Positions 34,686-43,620 of a stretch of 64,000 nucleotides of DNA are shown here, piece by piece. Under the pieces are notes generated by a model that searched no databases, was not told where the DNA came from, and saw nothing but the letters and a program-made list of their open reading frames with translations. The translations under genes and the position numbers were made by a program. Positions within the stretch are counted from its first letter, which is position 1, and the number at the start of each line of letters is the position of its first letter. This DNA is from Treponema sp. (GTDB taxonomy: Bacteria > Spirochaetota > Spirochaetia > Treponematales > Treponemataceae), in the NCBI GenBank assembly GCA_017553635.1, contig JAFZKN010000014.1:124001-188000 (forward strand), read 5' to 3'.

Positions 34686-35228
34686 ATGAACGATAATAGC
34701 AACCGATACAAAAGTATAGCACAGAAAAAACTCGCTTTTTTGACGGCAATGTGTCTGTTTTTATCGGCAGTTGAATTTGCGGTTCCAAAACCGATGCCAT
34801 TTTTAAGACTTGGACTTGCAAATCTTCCAATAATTATTGCACTTCATCTGCTTTCTGCTCCCGAATTTTTTCTTTTAATTGTTTTAAAAATTTTTGTTCA
34901 GAATCTCATTTCGGGAACACTTCTTTCGTATACGGTTTTGTTTTCTATTGCGGGCTCTGTTTCATCGGGAATAATGATGTTTGCGGTTTATAAAATACTT
35001 TATTCGAAAAATTTTATTTCTCATGTTGGAATATCACTTACCGGAAGTCTTTTTAACAGCCTTGCACAGATTCTTGTTTCGTATTTAATGATATTTAATG
35101 AAAATACAAAGTATATTGCTCCGTTTTTATTAATTTCGAGCCTCGTTACTGGATTGATTTTAGGTTTTATTGCTGAATACTTTGTTAGAAACTCAAGATG
35201 GTTTTCGATTGTAAGGAGTGCAGAATGA
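34686..35228 (+). CDS. Gx transporter family membrane protein
   Basis: 180 aa with five or six hydrophobic helices. It resembles the Gx transporter / heptaprenyl diphosphate synthase component I family: VPKPMPFLRLGLANLPIIIALHLLSAPEFFLLIVLKIFVQNL with the family's RLGLAN motif and GTLLSYTVLFSIAGSVSSGIMM. These are small ECF-like integral membrane proteins of uncertain substrate. It overlaps the next gene at ATGA. Confidence 0.75.
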   Translation: MNDNSNRYKSIAQKKLAFLTAMCLFLSAVEFAVPKPMPFLRLGLANLPIIIALHLLSAPEFFLLIVLKIFVQNLISGTLLSYTVLFSIAGSVSSGIMMFAVYKILYSKNFISHVGISLTGSLFNSLAQILVSYLMIFNENTKYIAPFLLISSLVTGLILGFIAEYFVRNSRWFSIVRSAE

Positions 35229-35662
35229 AGCTTATTATTACCTGGGTTCTTGTTTTGTTTTTTGCAATCGTTTGCATCGTTCTCAAAAAGAAAATTCATC
35301 CGGCAGCAAACATAATTCTTGTTGCTGCAATTACTTTTTTTGCACTTTTAACACCGAACGGAAAAGTTATTTGTTCGATAAAGGGATTTAACATTACGCT
35401 GGGTTCAATTGAAACCGGGCTTTTTAAAAGCGGAATTTTATTATTACTGCAGTACTTTTCCAAAATATTTGTAAGTTCAAAAATAAAATTCAACTCAAAA
35501 TCTGGAATTTTTATAAATGAAGTGTTTTCGATTTATGAAAAACTTTCTCAAAATGAAATAAAAAAAATTCAGTATGCAGAAAAAGAAGGAGCGGTAAAAA
35601 AAATCCGTGGAATCTTAGACAGAATAGATGAACACCTTGTCCAAATCTGGGAGTCTGTTTAA
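35225..35662 (+). CDS. Small membrane protein of unknown function
   Basis: 145 aa from ATG 35225; AGGAG lies 6 nt upstream. Residues 1-45 hold two helices (LIITWVLVLFFAIVCIVL, AANIILVAAITFFALLT), with a third weaker segment, then a charged C-terminal half (EIKKIQYAEKEGAVKKIRGILDRIDEHLV) likely in the cytoplasm. No family recognised. The start overlaps the Gx transporter stop, so they may work as a pair. Confidence 0.7.
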   Translation: MKLIITWVLVLFFAIVCIVLKKKIHPAANIILVAAITFFALLTPNGKVICSIKGFNITLGSIETGLFKSGILLLLQYFSKIFVSSKIKFNSKSGIFINEVFSIYEKLSQNEIKKIQYAEKEGAVKKIRGILDRIDEHLVQIWESV

Positions 35663-35691
35663 CCTTTCTGACAGTGAAAAATTAAGCCAGC

Positions 35692-35748
35692 CCGATAAAC
35701 TTATTGGCCGATTTTGTCGAAAATCAAATATATTATGAAATTTATCGG
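35692..35748. repeat. Nested inverted repeats upstream of thyX
   Basis: CCGATAAA (35692-35699) pairs with TTTATCGG (35741-35748) and encloses GATTTT (35710-35715) / AAAATC (35720-35725). The element fills the gap before thyX; no U-tract follows. Confidence 0.5.
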
Positions 35749-35770
35749 CATCAAAGCCTGAGGGGAATGT

Positions 35771-36604
35771 ATGGCACATTGTATTGTTCCGGAAGCAGAA
35801 GAGATTCTGGAGAAAGAATTTAAGGTTTTAGATAAGGGATTTGTTCGACTGGTTGATTATCTTGGAAGTGATGACAGGATTGTTCAGGCGGCGAGAGTTT
35901 CTTATGGGGACGGAACTCAGACTGTAACAAAAGATGAAGCCCTTATTGATTATCTGATGCGCCAGCAGCATACTTCTCCGTTTGAACAGGTTGTATTTAC
36001 ATTTCATCTTAAAATGCCGATTTTTATTGCACGTCAGTGGGTAAGACACCGTATGGGTCGTATTAACGAAATCTCTGGACGACTTTCTGTAATGAAAGAA
36101 GAGTTCTATGTTCCGGATATAAAGAACATTGACCCTCAGAAAAAAGACAAGCTCGAGCGGGCTTTAGAACCTCTTGAACCTGAGGAAGCAGAAAAAATAC
36201 AAAAGGAATTTGTAAAAGGACAGAAAAAATCTTATGAAGCTTACAAGTCTCTGATTGAAAGTGGACTTGCACGTGAAATTGCCCGAATTAATCTTCCGCT
36301 TTCTTTATACACAGAGTTTTACTGGCAGATGGATCTTAATAACCTGTTCCATTTTCTTAAACTTCGTCTTGATACGCATGCTCAGCTCGAAATGCGGGAA
36401 TATGCAAAAACAATTCTTAATATTGTAAGAAAGGTTTGCCCTGTTGCGACTGCATCGTTTGAAAATGTGATGTTAAAATCTGTTTCGTTTAATGGTGAAG
36501 AAATTGTTGCGTTAAGAAAAGTTCTTTCCGGTGAAACAAATCCTCTTTCGGGCAAAAAATTAGACCGTTTTTTAACAAAAGTAAAAAACGGTCTGCAATT
36601 GTAG
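35771..36604 (+). CDS. thyX: Flavin-dependent thymidylate synthase
   Basis: 277 aa. It methylates dUMP using FAD, NADPH and methylenetetrahydrofolate. The ThyX signature R-H-R-x2-S-x-N-x2-S-x-R reads RHRMGRINEISGR: the first Ser is replaced by Arg, while the catalytic-region Ser before GR is kept. HTSPFEQVVFTFHLKMPIFIARQW and RINLPLSLYTEFYWQMDLNNLFHFLKLR are other conserved blocks. GAGGGGA precedes the ATG. The last 40 nt encode a minus-strand terminator. Confidence 0.9.
   Translation: MAHCIVPEAEEILEKEFKVLDKGFVRLVDYLGSDDRIVQAARVSYGDGTQTVTKDEALIDYLMRQQHTSPFEQVVFTFHLKMPIFIARQWVRHRMGRINEISGRLSVMKEEFYVPDIKNIDPQKKDKLERALEPLEPEEAEKIQKEFVKGQKKSYEAYKSLIESGLAREIARINLPLSLYTEFYWQMDLNNLFHFLKLRLDTHAQLEMREYAKTILNIVRKVCPVATASFENVMLKSVSFNGEEIVALRKVLSGETNPLSGKKLDRFLTKVKNGLQL
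36553..36594 (-). terminator. Minus-strand terminator embedded in the thyX coding end
   Basis: A perfect 13-bp stem (36562-36574 with 36582-36594, 7-nt loop) is followed on the minus strand by AATTTTTT. It would end transcripts of the unknown gene at 36686-38353. On the plus strand no U-tract follows. Confidence 0.7.
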
Positions 36605-36611
36605 TGATTGA

Positions 36612-36631
36612 GAGATTCGGTATCGAATCTC
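36612..36631. repeat. Short hairpin after thyX
   Basis: GAGATTCG (36612-36619), loop GTAT, CGAATCTC (36624-36631), right after the thyX stop. No U-tract; may protect the 3' end. Confidence 0.5.
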
Positions 36632-36685
36632 GAACAAACTCGAACAAAGCCACCTGGCACATACCAAAGTAACTTGCGCATTTGC

Positions 36686-38353
36686 TTAATATCCGTCGCT
36701 CATTTCGCGGTTGCGGTCTTTCTTGCAAAGTTCATCATATACAAGACTTCGTGTTTTAAGCGTATCCTTGAGTGCCTGCGGGAACGGAATGTTTCTCCAG
36801 AAAATACCGCGTACTTCTTTATCCAGTCGCTGAACACCATCTGACTCTTTTGTCATCCAGAGAACATAGTCCTGAATAAAGTACTGCTTTAAGTCACCCT
36901 TTAATTTCTGTTTATCAATCCATTCATAATACTGACCTGTAAGACCTTCTTCCATCCAGTAGTACGAAGCTTTTTCTTTTGCAACCTGCCATCTTAAATC
37001 TGCAACTGCAGTTAAAACAGCAATCTTAAGATCGCGCGGATACATCGGAACAACGATACGACCGCGGCTTGTTACACGATTGTAACGGTCAAACGGTTCC
37101 CAGCAGAAACCGTAATCACCGTATGTAGGAAGAAGAACAACAAACGGAACGATTCTGTTCGGAACATTTTTATGGATACGACAGAATGCACCCGGGTCAA
37201 TTGATTCTACCCACTTTAAAATGTTTACAACGTTTTCTCTAAAACCTGTTCCCTGTGGAAGACAGTGATAGAACTCGCGTGTAAAAATAGGGAACTGGTT
37301 ACCCTGACGTCCACAAGTCATTTTTGCCATTTGTCTTACAGTTTCATATTCTGTATCGATGTCACCTGCATTAACTGCAATTACTTCAGGACCCTGAGCA
37401 ATTTTATCTGTTACAGAGTTATAAGCTTCTGAAGATTCCTGGAATTCTCTGAGGGCTTTAGAAAGCTCTTTATCATTTTTAGAAAGCTGATGAAGATAAT
37501 TCTGAATATCTGCAAAAAGTTTTTTCTGAGTTTCTGTATAACCTTCTTTGTGCGGTTCATAACCAGGAATGGACTGATGTTCACAAAGATTGTCGATTCG
37601 GGATTTAAGTTCAGCTTCGAGCATTGCACGTTCACTTTCTTTTACGTTTAAAATTCCTTCTGCGTTTTGAACCTTTCCAGAATTTTTAGACTGCAATTGC
37701 ATGAGTCTCTGCTGTTCCTGCATTGCTGCATCTTCTGCGCTTGCAGCTTTTCTCGGCTGTCTTACTTCGTCAGTTGTTGAACATTTGATTAAGCCGGTTG
37801 CAATTGCGCGGAACCATTCATCAAGATAAAAAACAGGTTCATGTGTTTCATTATCAAGAATTGTTTTTGCAAATAATTCTTTCTGTTCAGGTTTAAAAAG
37901 TGACGGAAGAAGAACAGCAAACCTTACGAGCATTCTTTTTGTAATGTCCGCATTTTTGTCTGCCATCTTTGGTGCAATTGAATGAATAAATTCCCAGTAA
38001 GCCATAATAACCTGCTGACGATAAACCATTCTGTCCTTGATGTCTTTGCAGGTTAAATATTTTGAAAGAACTTGATGAAGTCTCTGAGATGTCTGACCTT
38101 CTCCTGCGATGGCAACTTTGTAATAATTAGGATTTTCAAACCAGTCTGCAGGAATGTCGTTGTATAAATGTGTTACTTCCTGAAATTCTTTTATGCTTAA
38201 ATCTACTTCCGGTACAAAACTGTCTTTTTTAGGACGCTTTGATTCTTCCTGTTCGAGAATCATCTTCTCGAAATTCATTTCAAAGGAAGGATTAGCGGGT
38301 GCGGAATCGTTTAATAACGCCGCAATTGATGGATCGATATCGCTATTACTCAT
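36686..38353 (-). CDS. Large soluble protein of unknown function
   Basis: About 555 aa from ATG 38353 (MSNSDIDPSIAALL), preferred because the promoter lies just upstream and GGAG is 11 nt away; the longer frame would begin before the transcript. No signal peptide or membrane helix. Residues about 215-310 are Gln/Glu-rich and likely coiled coil (AAMQEQQRLMQLQSKN). The rest contains Trp/Tyr-rich segments (DWFENPNYYKVAIAG, YYWMEEGLTGQYYEW). I recognise no domain. Its composition recalls the other unknown protein at 50361-52418, but no clear alignment is visible. Confidence 0.7.
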   Translation of the reverse strand: MSNSDIDPSIAALLNDSAPANPSFEMNFEKMILEQEESKRPKKDSFVPEVDLSIKEFQEVTHLYNDIPADWFENPNYYKVAIAGEGQTSQRLHQVLSKYLTCKDIKDRMVYRQQVIMAYWEFIHSIAPKMADKNADITKRMLVRFAVLLPSLFKPEQKELFAKTILDNETHEPVFYLDEWFRAIATGLIKCSTTDEVRQPRKAASAEDAAMQEQQRLMQLQSKNSGKVQNAEGILNVKESERAMLEAELKSRIDNLCEHQSIPGYEPHKEGYTETQKKLFADIQNYLHQLSKNDKELSKALREFQESSEAYNSVTDKIAQGPEVIAVNAGDIDTEYETVRQMAKMTCGRQGNQFPIFTREFYHCLPQGTGFRENVVNILKWVESIDPGAFCRIHKNVPNRIVPFVVLLPTYGDYGFCWEPFDRYNRVTSRGRIVVPMYPRDLKIAVLTAVADLRWQVAKEKASYYWMEEGLTGQYYEWIDKQKLKGDLKQYFIQDYVLWMTKESDGVQRLDKEVRGIFWRNIPFPQALKDTLKTRSLVYDELCKKDRNREMSDGY

Positions 38354-38374
38354 TTGTCTGTAAACTCCATATTT

Positions 38375-38403
38375 ATTATAAATGGGAAATATGTTTTTTG
38401 CAA
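38375..38403 (-). promoter_or_regulatory. Promoter of the large unknown gene
   Basis: Minus strand TTGCAA (38398-38403), 17 nt, TATAAT (38375-38380), near consensus. The transcript would have only about 14 nt before ATG 38353. Confidence 0.7.
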
Positions 38404-38534
38404 ATTGAATGGCGCTATAAATAGTAACAATTTGGTGAAAAATAAGCAAAAAAACGGATTTTATTGATTTTTTTAAACGATTACTTTAAAAAAAACACTA
38501 TTATTTGCCAATTCAAAACTGTAAAATTGAGCTC

Positions 38535-39890
38535 ATGAAAGACATGACACAAGGCAGAATTGTTCGGCCACTTTTACTTTTTGCTCTGCCGATTCTTTTA
38601 GGAATTGTTTTACAGCGACTTTACAACTTATTTGACACAATGCTTGTCGGAAGATACATCGGCCAGTCGGCACTTGCTGCAGTCGGTTCAAGCGGAATTG
38701 TATTTACGCTTTTACTTACGATAAGCCACGGTTTTACAAACGGATTTCAGATTGTAATCGGACAGCATTACGGCGCTAAAGATGAAAAGAATTTAAAAAA
38801 AGCAATTGCAGGTACATACCTTTTTGGAATTCTCATTGCGCTGGGACTTTCGCTTTTTGGAATAATTTTTATCACTCCGATTTTAAAACTCATTCAGGTT
38901 CCATCAGAAATTTTTGAAAGTGCAAAATCCTATCTTTTGATTTTGATTATCGGTGTTGTGTTTACTGTAAGCTACAACATGTTTTCAGGAATTTTGCGTG
39001 CACTTGGCGACAGTTTAATGCCGCTTATTTTTCTTATCATAAGTGTTGTGCTGAACATCGCGCTCGATTTTCTTTTTATCGTCGGTTTAAAACAGGGAGT
39101 TAAAGGAGCTGCAGTTGCAACTGTAATTTCGCAGGCAGTTTCTTCTCTTTTGTGTCTGATCTTTGTAATATTTTTCAGACCGGAGATGCATGTAAAGCTT
39201 TCTGATTTTAAAGTTCCAAAAGAAATCATTAAACAGCTTTTCAGTCAGGGAGTTGCAATGGCTCTGATGTTTACAGTTGTTGATATCGGTTCTGTCGTTT
39301 TGCAGGCTGGAATAAATTCTTTAGGAAAAGAACTCATTGCAGGATTTACAGCAGGAAGAAAATATCTTGAACTTATGATGCTTCCTGGCGGAGCATTTGC
39401 AACAAGTGCCGGAACTTTTGTAAGTCAGAATTACGGGGCAAAACAGTATTCAAGAATTAAACGCGGGTTAAAATATTTAATTTTAATTTCGTGGGCGTGG
39501 GCAACACTGTCATGCATTGTAACATATTCAGCAGGTTATTATCTTGTAACTTCGATTACAGGACAGAATGCGGATTTAAAGATTATAAATGCAGGATTGC
39601 AGTATTTAAAAGCGGGAGTTCCATTTTATTATTCGCTTTATGTTTTGGTTATTATAAGAAGTTCTTTACAGGGAATAAATAAAAAAATACTTCCTCTTGC
39701 TGCAAGTGGAATAGAATTTTTTGTAAAAATTGCAGCGACATCGTGGTTAATTCCAAAGCTCGGGTTTATCGTAATTTGTTTTGCAGAACCTTTAATCTGG
39801 GTTTTGGGAATGCTCTGGGTAGCACCTGCATTCTATATTTCGTTAAAGAAACTTTCGGCGACAGAAATCAGTTCTTTCCGAGAACAGTAA
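38535..39890 (+). CDS. MATE family efflux transporter
   Basis: About 451 aa from ATG 38535 (MKDMTQGRIVRPLLLFALPILLG); the TTG at 38505 is an unlikely start. Twelve helices in two halves; FDTMLVGRYIGQSALAAVGSS and SHGFTNGFQIVIGQHYGAKDEK are MATE hallmarks in the N-half. It exports drugs or cationic metabolites by Na+ or H+ antiport. A weak ribosome binding site. Its end overlaps convergent PII-like gene by 23 nt. Confidence 0.88.
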   Translation: MKDMTQGRIVRPLLLFALPILLGIVLQRLYNLFDTMLVGRYIGQSALAAVGSSGIVFTLLLTISHGFTNGFQIVIGQHYGAKDEKNLKKAIAGTYLFGILIALGLSLFGIIFITPILKLIQVPSEIFESAKSYLLILIIGVVFTVSYNMFSGILRALGDSLMPLIFLIISVVLNIALDFLFIVGLKQGVKGAAVATVISQAVSSLLCLIFVIFFRPEMHVKLSDFKVPKEIIKQLFSQGVAMALMFTVVDIGSVVLQAGINSLGKELIAGFTAGRKYLELMMLPGGAFATSAGTFVSQNYGAKQYSRIKRGLKYLILISWAWATLSCIVTYSAGYYLVTSITGQNADLKIINAGLQYLKAGVPFYYSLYVLVIIRSSLQGINKKILPLAASGIEFFVKIAATSWLIPKLGFIVICFAEPLIWVLGMLWVAPAFYISLKKLSATEISSFREQ

Positions 39891-40521
39891 AATCTTTAAC
39901 GACATTGCAGAAAATAATTCCGGATCCAGCTTTTTTAAAACAGTTTAATTCCTGGATTGCATTAACGATTGCATCTTTTTTGCTTCCAGGAACTAAAATC
40001 ATAAGCATATCTTTTTCCGGAACGATTTCTGTACCGAAAAATTTTGCATCTCCTTCACGTGCAGTTCCATGTGCCTTAATTATTGTTCCGCCACCCGCGC
40101 CGGCTTTTCTCGCAGCCACCATTGCATCTTCTGCGTAGCCGCTGTTTACAATTACATTTATCATTTCATAATCATTTTCTGCCATTTTTTCTTCTCCTTT
40201 ATCTGAAGATGTTACTTTACTGTCACCGGCTTTAATAAACTGGTCGACACAGATTGAAAATAAAATTCCGAGATTTCTTTTCTTTTCGGATGTTACTTTT
40301 TTTATAGCCGAAATAATCGCCGGCGCTTTGTCTGATTCAACAAGATTGTATGTAATATCTTTTGGTGCGTCTCCAAATCCCAAAAGCTGTACAAATCCAT
40401 TGGCAGAAGTTTCTGTTCCCATTAAAACAGTTCCGCCCGGGCATCCGGAATCTCTTGCAGCATTTGTAATAAGTTCACCAGAATACTGAGGAACTACGGT
40501 TACAATGAGTTTATAATTCAT
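39868..40521 (-). CDS. Tandem PII-like regulatory protein
   Basis: About 217 aa from ATG 40521, with GGAGG 5 nt upstream. Two PII-like (GlnB/CutA-type ferredoxin-like) domains in tandem: ARDSGCPGGTVLMGTETSAN in the first and ARKAGAGGGTIIKAHGTARE in the second share the G-G-T-(V/I)-(L/I) nucleotide-binding loop. Such proteins sense ATP/ADP or carbon signals and control membrane partners. It overlaps the end of the DUF1538 gene by 11 nt, so that transporter-like protein is the probable partner. Confidence 0.8.
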   Translation of the reverse strand: MNYKLIVTVVPQYSGELITNAARDSGCPGGTVLMGTETSANGFVQLLGFGDAPKDITYNLVESDKAPAIISAIKKVTSEKKRNLGILFSICVDQFIKAGDSKVTSSDKGEEKMAENDYEMINVIVNSGYAEDAMVAARKAGAGGGTIIKAHGTAREGDAKFFGTEIVPEKDMLMILVPGSKKDAIVNAIQELNCFKKAGSGIIFCNVVKDFTVLGKN

Positions 40522-41983
40522 CTGCACCTCCATTATTTTCTAAAGCAGAGATCTGCTTTGAAGATTTTATCTTAAAAATAATTCCCATTAATTGAATTGC
40601 AATTAATGGCATCATTGCAACAAGGGCTATGACGCCGAACGAATCTGTTCCGTTTGATGAACAGGCAGAAGCACCGAGTGTAAAAGAAAGAACAAATGTT
40701 GAAGTAAGTGGACCAGAGGCAACACCACCTGAGTCAAATGCGATTCCTGAAAACATCGATGGACAGAAAATCATTAAAATCATTGAAATTATATATCCCG
40801 GAATAAGAATGAATTTTAAATTAAACCCTAATACGGCGCGCAGTAATGCAAGTCCAATTGCAAAAGATGTTCCGACAGAAAGGAAAATCAAAAGATATTT
40901 TCTTTTAATCGTTCCACCTGAAACGCTTTCTACCTGTTCGCTTAAAACCCAGACAGCAGGTTCTGCACAGACGATTACTGCACCAAAAACAACCCCTGTA
41001 ATGATCATAAGAACAAACCAGAAACCGCCGCGGTTTATTGCAAATTCACCGAGGGTTTTACCAAGTTCGCTCCCAGCCTGCGCAAAACCACTGTTAACAC
41101 CAATTAGAAAAACTGTAAGACCGATAAAACTGTAAATAAAACCAATTACAATTTTTAAAACCTGAACAGCTGTCATTTTTAAAAGTGTAAGCTGAAAAAA
41201 TATAAAGAGGGCAAACAAAGGTAAAATAGAAATTAATGCATCGTGAAAAACAGAAGAGGCGTGATTTACAGCATTAAAAGTTGAACCTGCATCAAAAGAA
41301 CCATGTGTTTTTAAAACAGCAGAATAAATTAAAACTGCAAGAACAGGACCAACAGAACATAATCCTGTAAGACCAAATGAGTTTGAACTGTCAGAACGAA
41401 CTGTAGAAACACCGAGACCAAGAGCCATAATAAAAGGAACGGTCATTGGTCCTGTGGTTGCCCCTCCAGAATCAAATGCAATTCCAATAAAATTATCCGG
41501 AACAAAAGCGGATACGATAAAAAGAACTGTATACGAAATAAAAAGGGACAATTTTAAAGAAAGACCAAGTACAGAACGTAAAAGTCCGACAGTAATAAAA
41601 ATTCCTACACCAGCTGCGATAACAAAAGTAAAAGTATTTTTATTTAAAAAAGAAAAAATATTTTTTACCTGTAAAGCAAAAACCTGAATGTCAGGTTCTG
41701 CAGCAGTAACGATAAAACCGATTATAAAAGCTGCAATGAGAAGGAGAGAAAGATTTTTTTTCTTTGTAAGTTCAGCACCGCATCTTTCTCCCATTGGTTC
41801 GATTCCGATATCGACACCGACAAGAAAAATTGTAAGACCGAGTATGAGAAAAATTCCGCTTAAAACAAAACGCAAAAGAAGAATTCTTTCTATAGGAACA
41901 ATGGTAAGTCCAAGAATGAGAACAATTACAATTACTGGAAAAACAGAGGCCGCTGTTTCTTTTAGTTTATTAAGAATATTCAT
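40511..41983 (-). CDS. DUF1538 membrane protein (two repeats)
   Basis: 490 aa, about 12-14 helices. Two homologous halves show near-identical motifs: FIGIAFDSGGATTGPMTVPF with SDSSNSFGLTGL, and FSGIAFDSGGVASGPLTSTF with SNGTDSFGVIAL. Also AAEPDIQVFALQV and CAEPAVWVLSEQV match one another. This is an inverted or tandem-repeat transporter architecture; substrate unknown. Upstream of, and overlapping, a PII-like gene. TACTAT 8 nt before the ATG with no Shine-Dalgarno hints at a short or absent leader. Confidence 0.82.
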   Translation of the reverse strand: MNILNKLKETAASVFPVIVIVLILGLTIVPIERILLLRFVLSGIFLILGLTIFLVGVDIGIEPMGERCGAELTKKKNLSLLLIAAFIIGFIVTAAEPDIQVFALQVKNIFSFLNKNTFTFVIAAGVGIFITVGLLRSVLGLSLKLSLFISYTVLFIVSAFVPDNFIGIAFDSGGATTGPMTVPFIMALGLGVSTVRSDSSNSFGLTGLCSVGPVLAVLIYSAVLKTHGSFDAGSTFNAVNHASSVFHDALISILPLFALFIFFQLTLLKMTAVQVLKIVIGFIYSFIGLTVFLIGVNSGFAQAGSELGKTLGEFAINRGGFWFVLMIITGVVFGAVIVCAEPAVWVLSEQVESVSGGTIKRKYLLIFLSVGTSFAIGLALLRAVLGFNLKFILIPGYIISMILMIFCPSMFSGIAFDSGGVASGPLTSTFVLSFTLGASACSSNGTDSFGVIALVAMMPLIAIQLMGIIFKIKSSKQISALENNGGADEL

Positions 41984-42021
41984 TTTTATTAATAGTAACT
42001 AAAAATAAAACTAACTTCAAC

Positions 42022-42049
42022 TTGAATTTTTGTCAGCAATGGGTATACT
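42022..42049 (+). promoter_or_regulatory. Promoter of the second MATE gene
   Basis: TTGAAT (42022-42027), 16 nt, TATACT (42044-42049), 14 nt before ATG 42064. Confidence 0.55.
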
Positions 42050-42063
42050 CTGTTAATGAAATT

Positions 42064-43458
42064 ATGTTAAGGAAAACACTTTTTAAAGGATTTGGACCTG
42101 CTTCGTTTTATGCAAAGGCTTTAAAGATTGCGCTTCCAGTAATGGCGCAGATGCTTATTCAGAATTTAGTTTCTCTTATCGACAATTTTATGGTTGCCGG
42201 TCTTGGCGATATAAAAATGTCCGGTGTAAATATTACAGGGCAGATTATTTTTGTCTTTATGGTTTTTTTAAACACCATCTGTATGGCCGGCGGAATTTTC
42301 ATGACGCAGTATTCCGGCGCAAATGATAAAAACGGAATGAAGCAGTCGTTCTGTTTTAAGATGTGGGCAGGAATTTTTGTTGTTACTTTTTTTATTTTTT
42401 CGTGCAGATTATTTCCACGCGAGATTTTAAGTTTAATGGTAAAAGGAAATTCTCAGTCGGATATTATTCTTGATGAAGGCGTTAAATACATGCGCATCAT
42501 GGGATTTATGGGAATTCCATGGATAATCGCCGCGATGGTTTCTTCTTCGTTAAGGGAAATCGGAGAAGTAAAAGTTCCGCTTGTAATTTCTATCATTGCA
42601 ACTTTTGTAAATACATTTTTTAATTGGCTTTTAATTTACGGAAACCTCGGCTGTCCACGTCTTGAAGTAGAAGGTGCTGCGATTGCAACTGTAATTGCGC
42701 GTTCTGTTGAGGCAGTTCTTTTTGCAGGTTATATGATAGTAAAGAAGCCGCCGTTTGTGATTGCGCTTATCGATATGTTTAAAGTTAACTTTAAACTCTT
42801 TGGTGAAATTTTCCAGAAAGCATGGATGATTATGTTTTCTGAAATGGTCTGGGCAATTGCAGAGACGATTACAACTGCTTTATACAATGGCCGCGGTGGT
42901 GCCGATGTAGTTTCTGGAATGTCTGCAAGCTTTGCGATTTCAAATCTTTTCTTTGTTGCGTTTGGAGGAATAATTACAGCAACCGGAGTTATTATCGGAA
43001 AAAGCCTCGGGCGCGGCGAACTTGATACGGCACGGCAGGAAAAAGTCTGGCTTTTAAATGGAGCAAAAATATTCGGGCTTTTCTTTACGGGAGTCGGGCT
43101 TGTGTGCATGTTCCTGGTTCCGGTTGTGTTCAGAAATTTGAGTGATCATTCTCAGACAATCTGCCGTGAAATGGTTTTTGTCATGGCAGTTTACATGCCT
43201 CTGTGGGTTTATATAAACGGGCAGTTTGCGGTGAGCCGCGCCGGCGGAGATACGATAATGGGTATTTTAGTCGACGGCATCGGAAACCTTTTTATCGTAA
43301 TTCCGGGAATTTTCATCATGGCAAAATTTACGTCGATCGGGCCTGTTGCAATGTACGCAATAATCAAAGCGGTCGAATTTCCAAAAATCGCCATCGCGCA
43401 CTTCTGGCTCAAAAAAGAAAAGTGGGTTGTAAACCTGGCAGAAAAACCGGCCACCTGA
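42064..43458 (+). CDS. MATE family efflux transporter
   Basis: About 464 aa from ATG 42064; the TTG at 42022 is the -35 box. Twelve helices; LIQNLVSLIDNFMVAGLGDIKMSGVNITGQI and GGIFMTQYSGANDKNG are MATE motifs. It differs from the MATE protein at 38535 in the N-terminal motif and loop lengths, so they are not a recent duplication. No ribosome binding site is obvious and the untranslated leader is only about 8 nt. Confidence 0.87.
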   Translation: MLRKTLFKGFGPASFYAKALKIALPVMAQMLIQNLVSLIDNFMVAGLGDIKMSGVNITGQIIFVFMVFLNTICMAGGIFMTQYSGANDKNGMKQSFCFKMWAGIFVVTFFIFSCRLFPREILSLMVKGNSQSDIILDEGVKYMRIMGFMGIPWIIAAMVSSSLREIGEVKVPLVISIIATFVNTFFNWLLIYGNLGCPRLEVEGAAIATVIARSVEAVLFAGYMIVKKPPFVIALIDMFKVNFKLFGEIFQKAWMIMFSEMVWAIAETITTALYNGRGGADVVSGMSASFAISNLFFVAFGGIITATGVIIGKSLGRGELDTARQEKVWLLNGAKIFGLFFTGVGLVCMFLVPVVFRNLSDHSQTICREMVFVMAVYMPLWVYINGQFAVSRAGGDTIMGILVDGIGNLFIVIPGIFIMAKFTSIGPVAMYAIIKAVEFPKIAIAHFWLKKEKWVVNLAEKPAT

Positions 43459-43571
43459 CGCAGACCCCTTTCTGTTCGCGTCCGGCCACCACAATTGCGC
43501 TTTCCCTGACTGCTTTCTACACGCAGCGCAGTAACAGTTGCACATGTTCAACTAAAAAACTTTAAAAAAAT

Positions 43572-43617
43572 AACTTTCTAATATAAAATTATATTTAGAT
43601 TCTTATATTGGAAAGTT
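43572..43617 (+). repeat. Inverted repeat sequestering the ribosome binding site of the lipoprotein gene
   Basis: AACTTTCTAATATAA (43572-43586) pairs with TTATATTGGAAAGTT (43603-43617) over 15 positions (14 Watson-Crick, one G-U), 16-nt loop. The right arm contains GGAAAG, the Shine-Dalgarno of the gene at 43621. Confidence 0.6.
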
Positions 43618-43620
43618 GTT

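Noticed and set aside
41454..42002. Open frames on the plus strand opposite the DUF1538 gene
   Set aside because: They are antisense shadows of a well-conserved membrane protein, with no ribosome binding site or recognisable product.
42022..42064. TTG start for the second MATE gene
   Set aside because: TTG 42022 is part of a -35 box (TTGAAT) with TATACT 16 nt later; ATG 42064 is in frame.
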